A stretch of 64,000 nt of DNA from Thermoanaerobaculia bacterium (lineage in GTDB: Bacteria; Acidobacteriota; Thermoanaerobaculia; Multivoradales; Multivoraceae). The notes under the pieces are model-generated. The model made no database searches, was not told where the DNA came from, and saw nothing but the letters and a program-made list of their open reading frames with translations. The DNA lies in assembly GCA_022822365.1 (NCBI GenBank), contig JAJEBV010000001.1, forward strand, positions 124,001 to 188,000. The letters are read 5' to 3'. The translations under genes and the position numbers were made by a program. Below are positions 17,025-26,347 of this stretch, one piece after another; the stretch's first letter is position 1, and every line of letters starts with the position of its first letter.

Positions 17025-17513
17025 TCAGTTGCCGCTCTTCTCGACGTACCGCATCCGGAGCTGCGCGAGGAGATCCTCGAGCACGGCCGTCTCCTGCTCG
17101 GAGACGTTGCCCCGCGTCTTCTCCTGCAGCACCGCCAGCAGGTCGATGTGGAGCCGGGCACGCGGCAGATCCTGGGCGCTCTGACCGTCCGGGAGCTGGG
17201 CGTCGCCCAGAAGGAAGGCGATCGGCTCGGCGAGAACGGCGACCAGGTCCATGAAGCCCGGAGACTGCGCCCCGTGCGGCGGCATGTGCGGCGCCTCCGC
17301 GGCCCCGGGGCCCGGAGGCGGCGCCGCGGATGCGGCCTGGTCAGCCCCGCCTGCCCGCGCCTCGCCCGCACTCGCCGCGCTGTCCGGATCAGCGACCGGA
17401 GGCGGCTGTTCCGCGACCGGCGCGGCTTCCCCGGCTTTCTGCTGCTCGAGGAAGCGGTACTCTTCGCGCAGTTCGCCGTCGTCCGTGAACATCCTTCTGT
17501 CGGTGACTTTCAC
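17025..17513 (-). CDS. DUF1844-domain protein
   Basis: A 162-residue cytoplasmic protein. The C-terminal half (FMDLVAVLAEPIAFLLGDAQ, then ARLHIDLLAVLQEKTRGNVS and ETAVLEDLLAQLRMRY) matches the DUF1844 family; the N-terminal half is a Pro/Ala-rich linker. Function is unknown. The GTG at 17513 has GGAGG six bases upstream and removes a non-conserved extension. It is transcribed divergently from mazG with only 22 bp between the starts, and lies upstream of dnaK on the same strand. Confidence 0.8.
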   Translation of the reverse strand: MKVTDRRMFTDDGELREEYRFLEQQKAGEAAPVAEQPPPVADPDSAASAGEARAGGADQAASAAPPPGPGAAEAPHMPPHGAQSPGFMDLVAVLAEPIAFLLGDAQLPDGQSAQDLPRARLHIDLLAVLQEKTRGNVSEQETAVLEDLLAQLRMRYVEKSGN

Positions 17514-17535
17514 TTCCGACCTCCGCTCCCAACGA

Positions 17536-18381
17536 ATGCAGGATCGTAACAAAGGAGACGGCGGCGGAACCGACTCCTGCTCGCTCGCTCCGATCGCCGA
17601 GCTGATCGACCGGCTGCGCATCGACTGCCCCTGGGACCGCGAGCTGTCACTGGCGGATCTCCGCGCATACCTGATCGAGGAGGCTCACGAACTGGCCGCG
17701 GCGATCGACGAACGCGATCCCGCCGCGATCAATGAGGAACTGGGCGACCTGCTGTTCGAGGCGGTGTACGTCGCCCGGCTGACCGCCGCCGAACTGGAGG
17801 AGATGCCCCTCGGCGGAGCGATCCGCACCGTGATCGACAAGATGGTCGCACGACACCCTCACGTCTTCGGCGACGAGAAAGACCAGGCAGGACCGGGATC
17901 CGCGGCTGAAGTCGCGGCGATGTGGGAACAGCGCAAGCGGAACTCCGACGGCGAACGTTCCGTGCTGGACGGCGTACCGGCCTCGTTGCCCGCGCTGGTC
18001 GGCGCCTACCGGCTCGGGCAGAAGGCGGCCGGCATCGGCTTCGACTGGGACTCGACCGAAGCCGTGCGCGCCAAGGTGGCCGAGGAACTCGGCGAACTGG
18101 ACCACGAGACAGCCAACGACCAGGCCGGCAAGTCCGCCGGGGCGACGGCGCGGGTCGAAGAGGAACTGGGCGACGTGTTGTTCGCGGTCGCCAACCTGGC
18201 CCGCCACCTGAAGGTGGACCCGGAGCGCGCCCTGGCGGCGGCGAACCGGAAGTTCCGCCGCCGCTTCGCGGCAATGGAGGCGGAGCTTGGACCCGGCGGC
18301 GAGCACCGGATGGAGGAGCTGGAGCGGCTGTGGGAGCGGGCTAAGGGGAGGGAAGGTCGGGCTTCGCCCGGCGATTCCTAG
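17536..18381 (+). CDS. mazG: Nucleoside triphosphate pyrophosphohydrolase MazG
   Basis: Removes abnormal or stress-related NTPs by cleaving them to NMP and pyrophosphate. The 281-residue protein has two tandem MazG domains, each with the metal-binding EExxD pattern: NEELGDLLFEAVY in the first and EEELGDVLFAVANLARHLKVDP in the second. I chose ATG 17536; the upstream frame overlaps the divergent gene and is not conserved. The last residues (GREGRASPGDS) are encoded by hairpin DNA that belongs to the palindromic repeat following the gene, so the natural C-terminus seems to have been replaced. Confidence 0.93.
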   Translation: MQDRNKGDGGGTDSCSLAPIAELIDRLRIDCPWDRELSLADLRAYLIEEAHELAAAIDERDPAAINEELGDLLFEAVYVARLTAAELEEMPLGGAIRTVIDKMVARHPHVFGDEKDQAGPGSAAEVAAMWEQRKRNSDGERSVLDGVPASLPALVGAYRLGQKAAGIGFDWDSTEAVRAKVAEELGELDHETANDQAGKSAGATARVEEELGDVLFAVANLARHLKVDPERALAAANRKFRRRFAAMEAELGPGGEHRMEELERLWERAKGREGRASPGDS

Positions 18382-18460
18382 CCGCCTTCGGCGGCGGGCG
18401 GGTCAGAAGACCCGCGCACCGACCCGCGCACCGACCCGCGGCACCGACCCGCGCACCGGC
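18381..18460. repeat. REP-like repeat plus short tandem array in convergent gap
   Basis: From 18381 come hairpins GCCGCCTTCGGCGGC and GCGGGTCAGAAGACCCGC, then about three units of GACCCGCGCACC (one with an extra G) up to 18456. It fills the whole gap between the mazG stop and the S41-type gene stop, so it may terminate both transcripts. Confidence 0.7.
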
Positions 18461-19680
18461 TACCGCTGCCCCGGCTCCGCGGGAGCTTCCAGGATGAAGA
18501 GATCCAGGGCGTCTTCAAGCACCGGGTCGGATCCGTCCTCCGGTTCGCCGAAGGAGAGGTTGTTCAGGCGGTCTTCGTTGGCGACGCGGATTCGGCCGTT
18601 CAGCCGTTCTCCCTCCGGGTCCGTGTAGAAAGCCGCGGTCGTTTCGAGCAGGCCGCCGCCGTTCGGCAGTTCGATCTGTTGCAGCGTTCCGGCATGGCCG
18701 AAGGTCGACTCGCCGTAGTGGTCCGCGTCGACCGACTTACGCAGGACGGCGGTCAGGACCTCGGCCGGTCCCTGGGAACTGCGATCCGTCAGGACGCCGA
18801 TGCTTCCCGAGTACAGGCCCCCCGCGCCTTCGAAGGTCTCGATCTTTCGGTCCTCCCGGTCGACCAGGCTGCCCAGCTCGCCCACGGCGAACAGACCCGC
18901 CACCGCGTAGGCGGCCTCCGCGGAACCTCCCGCGACGCCGCGGACATCGATCAGCAGGGAGTCGCCGGCGTAGCCGTCGAGCAACGCCTCCACCTGCGCG
19001 GCCGTGCCGGCGCCGAAGCTCGGGATCCTCAGCACGCCGGAACCGTCGACCTCTTCGAACTCCGGCTGCAGCGGCTCGAACTCGTCCAGTGTGAGGCTCA
19101 CGTCGACGCTGTTGCCGCGGCGCACGAGTTCCAGCTCCAGTTCCGAACCGACCGGGCCGGCGAGCTGACGCCGCAGCTCCCACAGGGGCATCGCGCGGGA
19201 CGAACGGCCGTTGATGCCGGCGACGATGTCACCCCGTTCCAGACCCGCGGTCTCGGCCGGGCTGCCGCCGTCGACCGCGACGACATAGGCGGTGCCGCGC
19301 TCCTTGAGCACCAGGACGCCCGAATGCCGGCGGCCCACCTCACGCGCCGCCCGGTACGACTCGACTTCGCCCGGCGGTACGTAGACCGAGAAGGGATCGA
19401 GGGCATCCGTCACGCCATCCATGGCGCCCGCCGTCAGGCTGCGTCCGTCGGTCGCCTCGACGTACGAGCCGCGGATCAGCCGAAGTACCTCCTCCCACAG
19501 CGTGAGGTACTTGTAGATCGAGTCCCGTCCGCCGTCTTCCGCGTCGTCGCTGGCGCCCAGCCAGGCGCCGCCGGCGAGACCAAGAACCAGGAGCAGGGAC
19601 AGGCAGACGACAGCCAGCCGGCCGCCGCCGACCCCGTGGTGGCGATGCTCCCGCGACCGCCCCCTGCCTTCCGCGTCCAC
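18460..19680 (-). CDS. Membrane-anchored S41-type (CtpA-like) protein with degenerate catalytic dyad
   Basis: A 406-residue protein with an N-terminal membrane anchor (about 22-42), a PDZ domain (about 112-190, GGSPAETAGLERGDIVAGING) and an S41 protease core. In active family members the serine sits in an S-A-S-A-S-E motif and the lysine in TFGKG. Here the first reads SSQGPAE (301-307), placing Gly304 at the nucleophile, and the second reads TFGHA (326-330), placing His329 at the lysine. It therefore looks like a non-catalytic family member that binds peptides. The GTG start follows the STAS gene by 7 bp, linking it to the partner-switch genes. Confidence 0.8.
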   Translation of the reverse strand: MDAEGRGRSREHRHHGVGGGRLAVVCLSLLLVLGLAGGAWLGASDDAEDGGRDSIYKYLTLWEEVLRLIRGSYVEATDGRSLTAGAMDGVTDALDPFSVYVPPGEVESYRAAREVGRRHSGVLVLKERGTAYVVAVDGGSPAETAGLERGDIVAGINGRSSRAMPLWELRRQLAGPVGSELELELVRRGNSVDVSLTLDEFEPLQPEFEEVDGSGVLRIPSFGAGTAAQVEALLDGYAGDSLLIDVRGVAGGSAEAAYAVAGLFAVGELGSLVDREDRKIETFEGAGGLYSGSIGVLTDRSSQGPAEVLTAVLRKSVDADHYGESTFGHAGTLQQIELPNGGGLLETTAAFYTDPEGERLNGRIRVANEDRLNNLSFGEPEDGSDPVLEDALDLFILEAPAEPGQR

Positions 19681-19687
19681 CGCTCTG

Positions 19688-20026
19688 TCAGGCGACCGAG
19701 GCGACTGCCTCGTCCTCGTCCTCCAGGATGTCCAGCACGGTGATCAACTGGGTGATCTCGAGCACGCCCAGCACCCTCTTCGGCAGGGAGAACAGGCGCA
19801 GCTTGCCGCCGCGGTTGGTGACCGTCGTGTAGGCGGCGACCAGTTCGCCGACGCCGGAGGAGTCGATGGAGCGTACGCGCCCCATGTTCAGCAGGATGTT
19901 CGTAGCGCCTTCGCCGACCGCCGCGAGGACGGCCTCTCTCAAGGCAACGTCGCCCTCGCCGATCGTGATCCTGCCCTGGAGATCGAGAATCGTCGCTCCA
20001 TCCCGCTGGCGCTTGTCAATCTTCAT
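19688..20026 (-). CDS. STAS-domain anti-sigma factor antagonist (RsbV/SpoIIAA-like)
   Basis: A single 112-residue STAS domain with the phosphorylation site in SIDSSGVGEL (about residues 53-62). When unphosphorylated such proteins bind the RsbW-type kinase and release its partner sigma factor. It starts at ATG 20026 with a strong GGAGGAG site, 11 bp inside the kinase gene, so the two are translationally coupled. No sigma factor or PP2C phosphatase is encoded next to it. The C-terminal tail is acidic (DILEDEDEAVASVA). Confidence 0.92.
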   Translation of the reverse strand: MKIDKRQRDGATILDLQGRITIGEGDVALREAVLAAVGEGATNILLNMGRVRSIDSSGVGELVAAYTTVTNRGGKLRLFSLPKRVLGVLEITQLITVLDILEDEDEAVASVA

Positions 20027-20489
20027 TCGCTCCTCCCTGGTTTGCTTCGGCGCTGCCGCCCGAGGCGTCGAACTCCTTGTGAAGCCGGACCTTCGTGCCG
20101 CCCTCGGCGCCGAAATCGTAGTCGATCTTATCCATGAACCTGCGCATGTAGAAGATGCCCCTGCCTTCCGTCTTGAGCAGGTTGTCGGGCGCGAGCGGGT
20201 CGGCCACGGCGCCCGGATCGAAGCCGCTGCCCTGGTCCTCGACCGTGATGTCGAGTCCGCTCTCGCCTACCGCCAGACAGACGTCCACCTTCTTCTCGGG
20301 ATCCAGCGCGTTGCCGTGCTTGATCGCGTTGGTCAGCGCTTCCCGCAACGCGATGCCCATCCAGTAGCCGGTCTCTTCGTCGATCGGCAGGGACTCGAGC
20401 GTTTCGTCGAGCACCGCCTGAACCAGCTCGATGTTCTCGTAGCGGCTGTCGATGGAGAGCCGAATCGTCTGCTGGACAGGTTCCGGCAC
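20016..20489 (-). CDS. RsbW/SpoIIAB-like serine kinase, anti-sigma factor
   Basis: A 157-residue GHKL-family ATPase: N-box EALTNAIKHGN (about 69-79), G1 DQGSGFDP, G2 GRGIFYM. Such kinases phosphorylate the STAS antagonist and bind a sigma factor. The GTG start at 20489 lies 13 bp after the dcd stop and its 3' end overlaps the STAS gene. The target sigma factor is not in this window. Confidence 0.9.
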   Translation of the reverse strand: MPEPVQQTIRLSIDSRYENIELVQAVLDETLESLPIDEETGYWMGIALREALTNAIKHGNALDPEKKVDVCLAVGESGLDITVEDQGSGFDPGAVADPLAPDNLLKTEGRGIFYMRRFMDKIDYDFGAEGGTKVRLHKEFDASGGSAEANQGGANED

Positions 20490-20502
20490 GGCGGCCTCCG
20501 CC

Positions 20503-20991
20503 TCAGGACCGGGCGCGGGTCGCGCCGCGCTGGTGCTGGTAGCGGCTGCCGGCCCCCGGCTCGCCGTACGCGGTCTCCGGCTCGGACTCCATCGCGATGA
20601 AGATGAGCTGGGCGATCCGGCGGCCCGCGTCGAGCACGAAGGGCACCGGGCCCAGGTTCTGCAGCTCCAGGGTGATGTTCCCCTCGAATCCCGGGTCGCA
20701 CCAGCCGGCCAGCGAGTGGTTGATCCACAGCCGGCCCAGCGTCGACTTCAGCTTCAGGTCGCAGGCCACCGAACGCGGAATCCGCACGAACTCGAGGGTG
20801 GTCGCGAGCACGACCTCGTTCGGGAACAGCTTGATCCTGTCGCCGTGGAACTCCTCCGGGTCGCGGGTGGGGCAGATCCAGTGGTCGCCGACACGGACGT
20901 CGTAACTGGCCGCGTTCACCTGGTCCGGTTCGAAGGGGTCGACGCCGCCCGCTTCGCCCCAGGCGCTGATCCAGTGGTCCGGCTTGATCAC
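20503..20991 (-). CDS. dcd: dCTP deaminase / dUTPase-family protein
   Basis: Converts dCTP to dUTP for dTTP synthesis. The 162-residue protein carries the family core KSTLGRLWINHSLAGWCDP, then GFEGNITLELQN and AGRRIAQLIFI; the glutamate in ITLEL is the usual catalytic base. It is shorter than the usual 170-195 residues, mainly at the C-terminus. Start is GTG 20991. It is the first gene of the run that includes the RsbW-like kinase, 36 bp downstream of glpX in transcription. Confidence 0.88.
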   Translation of the reverse strand: MIKPDHWISAWGEAGGVDPFEPDQVNAASYDVRVGDHWICPTRDPEEFHGDRIKLFPNEVVLATTLEFVRIPRSVACDLKLKSTLGRLWINHSLAGWCDPGFEGNITLELQNLGPVPFVLDAGRRIAQLIFIAMESEPETAYGEPGAGSRYQHQRGATRARS

Positions 20992-21027
20992 GGCCGTTCC
21001 GCCGCTGTGTCGTCCACGTTCCCCACC

Positions 21028-22002
21028 TCAATAGAAGTAGACGGGACCACCGTCCTCGCCACGGTGAATCGTCTCGACGAAGCGGATGACGCCCTCCCTG
21101 AGCGACATGGTCAACGTCGACGTCCGGAAGCCGTCGCCAAAGAAGCGGACGCCCCGAAGCAGGTCGCCGCCCGTGACGCCGGTGCAGCAGAAGAGGATGT
21201 CGTCCCCCGGCGCAAGCTCCTCGGTGGTGTAGACGCGGTCGGGATCCTCGATGTCGAACTGGGCGAGCCGGCGCTTCTGCTCGTCGGAAAGCGCCGACAG
21301 CCGTCCCTGGATCTCGCCGCCGAGGCAACGCATCGCCGCCGCGGTGATCACGCCTTCCGGCGCGCCGCCGGCGCCGATCACCGCGTGGACGCCGGTGCCG
21401 CGGACCGCCGCCGCGATCGCCGTCGACAAATCCCCGTCCCCGATCAGCTTGATGCGCGCTCCGGCGGTCCGGATGTCGTCGATCAGGCCCCGGTGCCGGT
21501 CCCGGTCGAGAACGACCACGGTCAGGGCGCTGACGGCGCAGTCGAAGGCGGTCGCGATCGCCTTCAGGTTGTCCTCCACCGGTGCGTCCAGGTCGACCTT
21601 CCCGCGAGCGGTCGGGCCGACGACGATCTTGTCCATGTAGATGTCGGGGGCGTGGAGCAGGCCGCCGCGCTCGGAGGCGGCGAGCACCGCCATCGCGTCC
21701 GAAGCCCCGGTGGCGCAGAGATTCGTCCCCTCCAGGGGGTCGACCGCGAAATCCACCTGGAGGTCGCCCGCGGCCCTGCGGCCGACCTCCTCGCCGACGT
21801 AGAGCATCGGCGCCTTGTCCCGCTCCCCCTCGCCGATCACTACCCGGCCGTCGATCGCCATGTCCGCGAGGACCCCGCGCATCGCCTCGACGGCGACGTG
21901 GTCCGAGTGGTGGCGGTCGCCGTAGCCCATCGTCTGGGCCGCCGCGACCGCGGCGGCCTCGGTGACGGCGACGAAGTCATGATCGCGGAGCTCCCCGGTC
22001 AC
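21028..22002 (-). CDS. glpX: Fructose-1,6-bisphosphatase class II
   Basis: Gluconeogenic phosphatase of the GlpX type, 324 residues. Motifs: [29 protein letters not shown], the sugar-phosphate region [13 protein letters not shown], and [21 protein letters not shown]. The GTG start at 22002 overlaps the stop of gcdH (GTGA). The family can also hydrolyse sedoheptulose-1,7-bisphosphate in some lineages. Confidence 0.96.
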   Translation of the reverse strand: MTGELRDHDFVAVTEAAAVAAAQTMGYGDRHHSDHVAVEAMRGVLADMAIDGRVVIGEGERDKAPMLYVGEEVGRRAAGDLQVDFAVDPLEGTNLCATGASDAMAVLAASERGGLLHAPDIYMDKIVVGPTARGKVDLDAPVEDNLKAIATAFDCAVSALTVVVLDRDRHRGLIDDIRTAGARIKLIGDGDLSTAIAAAVRGTGVHAVIGAGGAPEGVITAAAMRCLGGEIQGRLSALSDEQKRRLAQFDIEDPDRVYTTEELAPGDDILFCCTGVTGGDLLRGVRFFGDGFRTSTLTMSLREGVIRFVETIHRGEDGGPVYFY

Positions 22003-23219
22003 GAGCCGGCCCCCGCGGCGGCAGCGGCCGGCGCCGGCCGGTCGACGGCCTCGCGCGCCTGCTCGCGGCTCATCGGCGGGTTGAAGGAGGGGATGCCGGT
22101 CACCGCGGCGCCGATCACCAGGCCGTGGATGTCGTGGGTGCCCTCGTAGGTGTAGACGGACTCGATGTTCAGCATGTGTCGGACCACCGGATACTCGTCG
22201 GAAATGCCGTTGGCGCCCAGGATCTCGCGCGCCAGCTTCGCGCACTCGCGAGCCACCCAGACGTTGTTCCGCTTGCACATCGAGACGTGCTGGGGCTCCA
22301 TCGTGCCGGCCGTCTTCAGCCCCGCCAACTGGTAGACGAGGAACTGTCCCTTGGTGATCTCGGTGATCATCCAGGCCAGCTTCTCCTGGACGAGCTGGTG
22401 GCTGGCGATCGGCTGACCGGCGAACTGCACCCGTTGCCGGGCGTACTCGAGCGCCGTGTGGTAGCACTCCATCGCCGACCCGAGGCCGCCCCAGCAGATG
22501 CCGTAGCGCGCCTGGTTCAGGGTCTGGAGCGCCGAGCCTATGCCCCGGGTGCCCGGCAGGATGTTGTCGGCCGGAATGCGGCAGTTCTGGAACGCGAGTT
22601 CGCCGGTCGCCGAGGCCCGCAACGAGAACTTGCCGTGCATCTCGGCGCTGGTGAAGCCCTCCGTCCCTTTCTCGACGAGGAAGCCCCGGATCCCCTCGTC
22701 GGTGCGCGCCCAGACGACGGCCACGTCGGCGACGTTGCCGTTCGTGATCCACTGCTTGGCCCCGTTCAGCACCCAGCAGTCCCCGTCCCGCCGCGCACGC
22801 GTGCGCATCGCCGAGGGGTTCGAACCGAAGTCCGGCTCGGTGAGCCCGAAGCAGCCGATCATCCGGCCGCTCGCCAGTCCAGGAATGAACCGGTCCTTCT
22901 GCTCGCGGGAGCCGAAGGTCAGAATCGGGTACATCACGAGCGAGCTCTGCACGGAGACCATGCTCCGAATGCCCGAGTCCCCGCGCTCCAGCTCCTGCAT
23001 GACGAGGCCGTAGGCGACGTCGCCCAGACCCGGCAGCCCGTACTCCGAGAAGTTCGCCCCGAACAGGTTCAGATCGCCAAGTTCGGGAGCGAGTTCCATC
23101 GGCGCCTTCGCCTCGCGATGGCAGTGCTCGATGATGGGCTTCACCCGCTCGTCGACGAACTGGCGGACGGTGTCCCGCATGAGCCGTTCCTCGCCGCTGA
23201 GCAGCGAGTCGAAGTTCAT
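21999..23219 (-). CDS. gcdH: Glutaryl-CoA dehydrogenase (acyl-CoA dehydrogenase family)
   Basis: Oxidises and decarboxylates glutaryl-CoA to crotonyl-CoA in lysine and tryptophan breakdown. The 406-residue sequence follows human GCDH closely: [43 protein letters not shown], and the catalytic glutamate in [10 protein letters not shown], a GCDH hallmark. I start at ATG 23219; longer in-frame extensions are not conserved. It is divergent from the CPBP gene and translationally coupled to glpX. The C-terminal Pro/Ala tail is lineage-specific. Confidence 0.92.
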   Translation of the reverse strand: MNFDSLLSGEERLMRDTVRQFVDERVKPIIEHCHREAKAPMELAPELGDLNLFGANFSEYGLPGLGDVAYGLVMQELERGDSGIRSMVSVQSSLVMYPILTFGSREQKDRFIPGLASGRMIGCFGLTEPDFGSNPSAMRTRARRDGDCWVLNGAKQWITNGNVADVAVVWARTDEGIRGFLVEKGTEGFTSAEMHGKFSLRASATGELAFQNCRIPADNILPGTRGIGSALQTLNQARYGICWGGLGSAMECYHTALEYARQRVQFAGQPIASHQLVQEKLAWMITEITKGQFLVYQLAGLKTAGTMEPQHVSMCKRNNVWVARECAKLAREILGANGISDEYPVVRHMLNIESVYTYEGTHDIHGLVIGAAVTGIPSFNPPMSREQAREAVDRPAPAAAAAGAGS

Positions 23220-23294
23220 GAAATCAACGCCTGGAAATCGGTCCAAGGCCTCACTCCCGGGTGGTTCGCGGCAGCGCCGAACCCTACCAGTAGG

Positions 23295-24137
23295 ATGCCG
23301 GCCGTGACCCTGATTCGCCTGGCGCTCCCCCTGCTGGCCGGCGCCGCGTGCGCCTGGTGGATCGACCGATCCACAGCGGCGCGCGGGCTGTTGCCACCCG
23401 GCTTCGCCGACGCCACGTGGGGCGACCTGCGCCGCCTCGCCGCGATCGTCCTGCTCGCCCTGGTTCTCTGGGTCGGCGTGTTCGCCGCCGCCGGGCAAAT
23501 CGGCCTGCCGTCACCCGAGATCGACTTCGAGAACCTCTCGCCTGTCCTCCTGTTCCAGACGCACGCGATCCTGATGGCGACGCTGGCGAGCTGGCTCGTA
23601 CTCGGCTACTGGAACTGCGGCTACCGCCCCAGCGAGGTGATTCAGAGCCAGCTCGGCCTGCGGACGCCGACCGGTACCAGCGTGCCGAAGGAGACCGGGC
23701 TCGGCATCCTTGCCGGCCTGATCCTCTGGGTGGGCGTGCTGGCCGCTGTGTTCATCGCGGCGCTCGCCGTCGGGCTGATCGGCGGCTTCGAGAACCTGCC
23801 CACCGAAGCGCCGGAAATGGTGCTTTGGATGGGCAGCCTGCCCCTCCTCCTCCGACTCATGGTCAGCCTCTCCGCCGGTGTCGTCGAGGAGCTCTTCTTC
23901 CGCGGTTTCCTGATGCCGAGGGTCGGTTTCTGGGCGTCGAACGTGCTGTTCGTCCTCGCTCACGCGAGCTACCAGCAGTCCTTCCAGCTCTTCGGTATCG
24001 CGCTTCTCTCGGTCGCCTTCAGCATGCTCGTGCGCTGGCGAGGCAACATCTGGCCCGCCATCGCCGCCCACTTCCTCTTCGACGCGATCCAGTTGCTGAT
24101 CATCGTGCCAACAGCCGCCAGCGCGGCGGGCACTTGA
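23295..24137 (+). CDS. CPBP-family intramembrane glutamic endopeptidase
   Basis: A 280-residue polytopic membrane protein with about seven hydrophobic segments. The family motifs are present: EEL-FFRG at 198-204 (catalytic-type glutamate pair and arginine), FVLAHASYQ (His223) and HFLFDAI near the C-terminus. CPBP (Abi/CAAX-like) proteins cleave prenylated or other membrane substrates; the substrate here is unknown. It is divergent from gcdH and convergent with nupC, so it stands alone. Confidence 0.88.
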   Translation: MPAVTLIRLALPLLAGAACAWWIDRSTAARGLLPPGFADATWGDLRRLAAIVLLALVLWVGVFAAAGQIGLPSPEIDFENLSPVLLFQTHAILMATLASWLVLGYWNCGYRPSEVIQSQLGLRTPTGTSVPKETGLGILAGLILWVGVLAAVFIAALAVGLIGGFENLPTEAPEMVLWMGSLPLLLRLMVSLSAGVVEELFFRGFLMPRVGFWASNVLFVLAHASYQQSFQLFGIALLSVAFSMLVRWRGNIWPAIAAHFLFDAIQLLIIVPTAASAAGT

Positions 24138-24164
24138 GCGCCGCCCGCTGCCGAACCCCCGGTC

Positions 24165-25364
24165 TCAGACCAGCAGGCCCGCGATCGTCGCCGTCTGCAG
24201 GCAGGCGAGGGTGCCCGCGATCATCGCGCGGAGCCCGAGGCTGGCCAGCTCGCTCTTGCGCTCCGGGGCGATGCTGCCGATACCGCCGATCTGGATCGCG
24301 ATCGACGAGAAGTTCGAGAAGCCGCACAGGGCGTAGGTGGCGATGACCCGGGACTTCTCCGACAACTGGTTCTCCGCCGAGATGTCCTCGAAGCGGGAGT
24401 AGGCGACGAACTCGTTGGCCGCGGTCTTCAGGCCGAGAAGCGTCCCCACCGCGTCCGCCTCCGCCCACGGCACCCCCATGACCCAGGCCAGGGGCCGGAA
24501 CAGGAAGCCGAGGATCATCTCCAGGTTCAGGCCCGGAAGGCCGATCCAGCCCCCCACCGGCCCGAGCAGGCCGTTGACCAGCGCCACGAGCGCGATGAAG
24601 GCGAGCAGCATGGCGCCGACGTTCAGCGCCAGCTTCAGGCCGTCGCCCGCGCCCTGCGCGGCGGCGTCGATCATGTTGGCCCAGGGCGTCCTGACCTTGA
24701 AGTCGGTATCCGCCGAGACCCGCTCCGTCTCGGTTTCCGGGACCATCAGCTTGGCCATGACCAGGGCCGCCGGCGCCGACATGACGCTGGCGGCGATCAG
24801 GTGGCCGGCCGAGATGCCCATCCCCACGTAGGCGGCCATCACGCCGCCCGCGACCGTGGCGAAGCCGCCCGTCATCACCGCCATCAGCTCCGAGCGGGTC
24901 ATCTTGCCGACGTACGAGCGGATGAGAAGCGGCGCTTCCGTCTGGCCGACGAAGATGTTGGCCGAAGCGGACAGCGACTCGGGGCCGGACGTGCCCATCA
25001 CCTTCGTCATCACCACGGCGAAGACCTTGACGACCCGCTGGATGACGCCGAGGTGGTAGAGCACCGCGACCACGCTCGAGAAGAAGATGATCGTCGGCAG
25101 CACCCGGAAGGCGAAGGGAACGAGCTCGAACCCCTGGCCGAAGACGAACCTCGACCCTTCGTCCGCGAACTGGAGGAACGTGGTCACCACATCCGTGGCG
25201 ACGGCGAAGAACGCCTCCCCCGGGGCCGTCTTCAGGATGAGCAGCGCGAGGACGAACTGGATCGCGATGCCCGTGACCACGGTCCGCCAGCGGACACTGA
25301 AGCGATTCGTGGAGAACAGCCAGGCGATGCCCGGGATGACGAGGAGTCCGATGAGACCCGTCAT
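24165..25364 (-). CDS. nupC: Concentrative nucleoside transporter (NupC/CNT family)
   Basis: A 399-residue inner-membrane symporter for nucleosides. CNT features are visible: [20 protein letters not shown], then PLLIRSY, the long central [21 protein letters not shown] segment, and the C-terminal [19 protein letters not shown] motif. It is the last gene downstream of hflK and hflC, with 26 bp between hflC and its ATG. Confidence 0.93.
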   Translation of the reverse strand: MTGLIGLLVIPGIAWLFSTNRFSVRWRTVVTGIAIQFVLALLILKTAPGEAFFAVATDVVTTFLQFADEGSRFVFGQGFELVPFAFRVLPTIIFFSSVVAVLYHLGVIQRVVKVFAVVMTKVMGTSGPESLSASANIFVGQTEAPLLIRSYVGKMTRSELMAVMTGGFATVAGGVMAAYVGMGISAGHLIAASVMSAPAALVMAKLMVPETETERVSADTDFKVRTPWANMIDAAAQGAGDGLKLALNVGAMLLAFIALVALVNGLLGPVGGWIGLPGLNLEMILGFLFRPLAWVMGVPWAEADAVGTLLGLKTAANEFVAYSRFEDISAENQLSEKSRVIATYALCGFSNFSSIAIQIGGIGSIAPERKSELASLGLRAMIAGTLACLQTATIAGLLV

Positions 25365-25390
25365 CTATCGACTGACCGCCGGACCGGCAG

Positions 25391-26347
25391 CTACGGACCG
25401 CTCGCCTTCAGGAAGCTGAAGTAGTCGCTGTCGGTCGACACGACCAGCCAGGTGTTCGGGTCGATTGTCTTCTCGAAGGCCTCCATCGTGCGCAGGAACT
25501 CGTAGAAGTTCCTCGACTGGACCGACTGGTTGTAGGCCGAGGCGTAGATCTCGGTGGCTTCCGCGTCCGCCCGGCCCCGGATCTCGGTCGCCTGGCGGTA
25601 GGCCTCCGACTCGATCCGCTTCAGGTCGCGGTCCATGTTGCCGAGAATCTCCGACGCCTGGCCCTGGCCCTGGGAGCGGAACCGGTCCGCGATCCGCTGC
25701 CGTTCCGAGATCATCCGGTTGAAGACGTCCGGCTCGACCTGCTGGCCGTAGTTGATGCGCCGGAACTGCACGTCCAGCACCTCGATGCCGAGATCGGCGG
25801 TCCGGTCCTGGGCCGCGGCCAGGATGTCCTGGCGGATCTTGTCGCGGCCGGTGACGATCTCTTCGAGGCCGCCGCCCCCGTCCTCTTCGAGGCCGCCGCC
25901 CGCGTCCGGGTACGACTCGTCCGCCGCGGCCTCGCGGTTCGAACTGCGGATCACCTCGATCAGGTCATGGTTGGCGATCGCGTTGCGGGTCTCGCCGTCC
26001 AGGATGTCGTCGAGCCGCGACTGGGCGCCCAGCTCGTCGCGCAGGCGCTGGAAGAACAGCAGGGGGTCGGAGATCCGCCACCGGGCGTAGGTGTCGACGA
26101 AGATGAACACCTTGTCGCGCGTCGGCAGTTCCTCGGCGGAGCCCTGCCATTCCAGGAAGCGGCGGTCGAAGTAGTGGGCCTTCTGGATGAAGGGCAGCTT
26201 GAACTTCAGCCCGGGAGTTTCGATCGCGTCTCCGACCGGAGCACCGAACTGCGTGATGATCGCCTGGCGATCCTCGGGAACGATGAACAGCGCGTTGCTC
26301 GCGACGAGCAGCAGCACCAGGACCAGGAGGATGGTCAGGACCTTCAC
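25391..26347 (-). CDS. hflC: HflC, SPFH-domain partner of the FtsH protease
   Basis: A 318-residue protein with an N-terminal membrane anchor (LTILLVLVLLLVASNALFIV) and an SPFH/band-7 domain, then a helical C-terminus (RGRADAEATEIYASAYNQS). HflK and HflC form a cage around FtsH in the inner membrane. Residues about 146-165 contain an unusual Gly/Glu-rich insertion encoded by a 19-bp direct repeat (25859-25877 and 25883-25901). The GTG start overlaps the hflK stop by four bases. Confidence 0.95.
   Translation of the reverse strand: MKVLTILLVLVLLLVASNALFIVPEDRQAIITQFGAPVGDAIETPGLKFKLPFIQKAHYFDRRFLEWQGSAEELPTRDKVFIFVDTYARWRISDPLLFFQRLRDELGAQSRLDDILDGETRNAIANHDLIEVIRSSNREAAADESYPDAGGGLEEDGGGGLEEIVTGRDKIRQDILAAAQDRTADLGIEVLDVQFRRINYGQQVEPDVFNRMISERQRIADRFRSQGQGQASEILGNMDRDLKRIESEAYRQATEIRGRADAEATEIYASAYNQSVQSRNFYEFLRTMEAFEKTIDPNTWLVVSTDSDYFSFLKASGP

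Noticed and set aside
18409..18460. Tandem GACCCGCGCACC units considered as a CRISPR array
   Set aside because: Units of about 12 bp with no spacers, and no cas genes; it is a simple tandem extension of the REP-like repeat.
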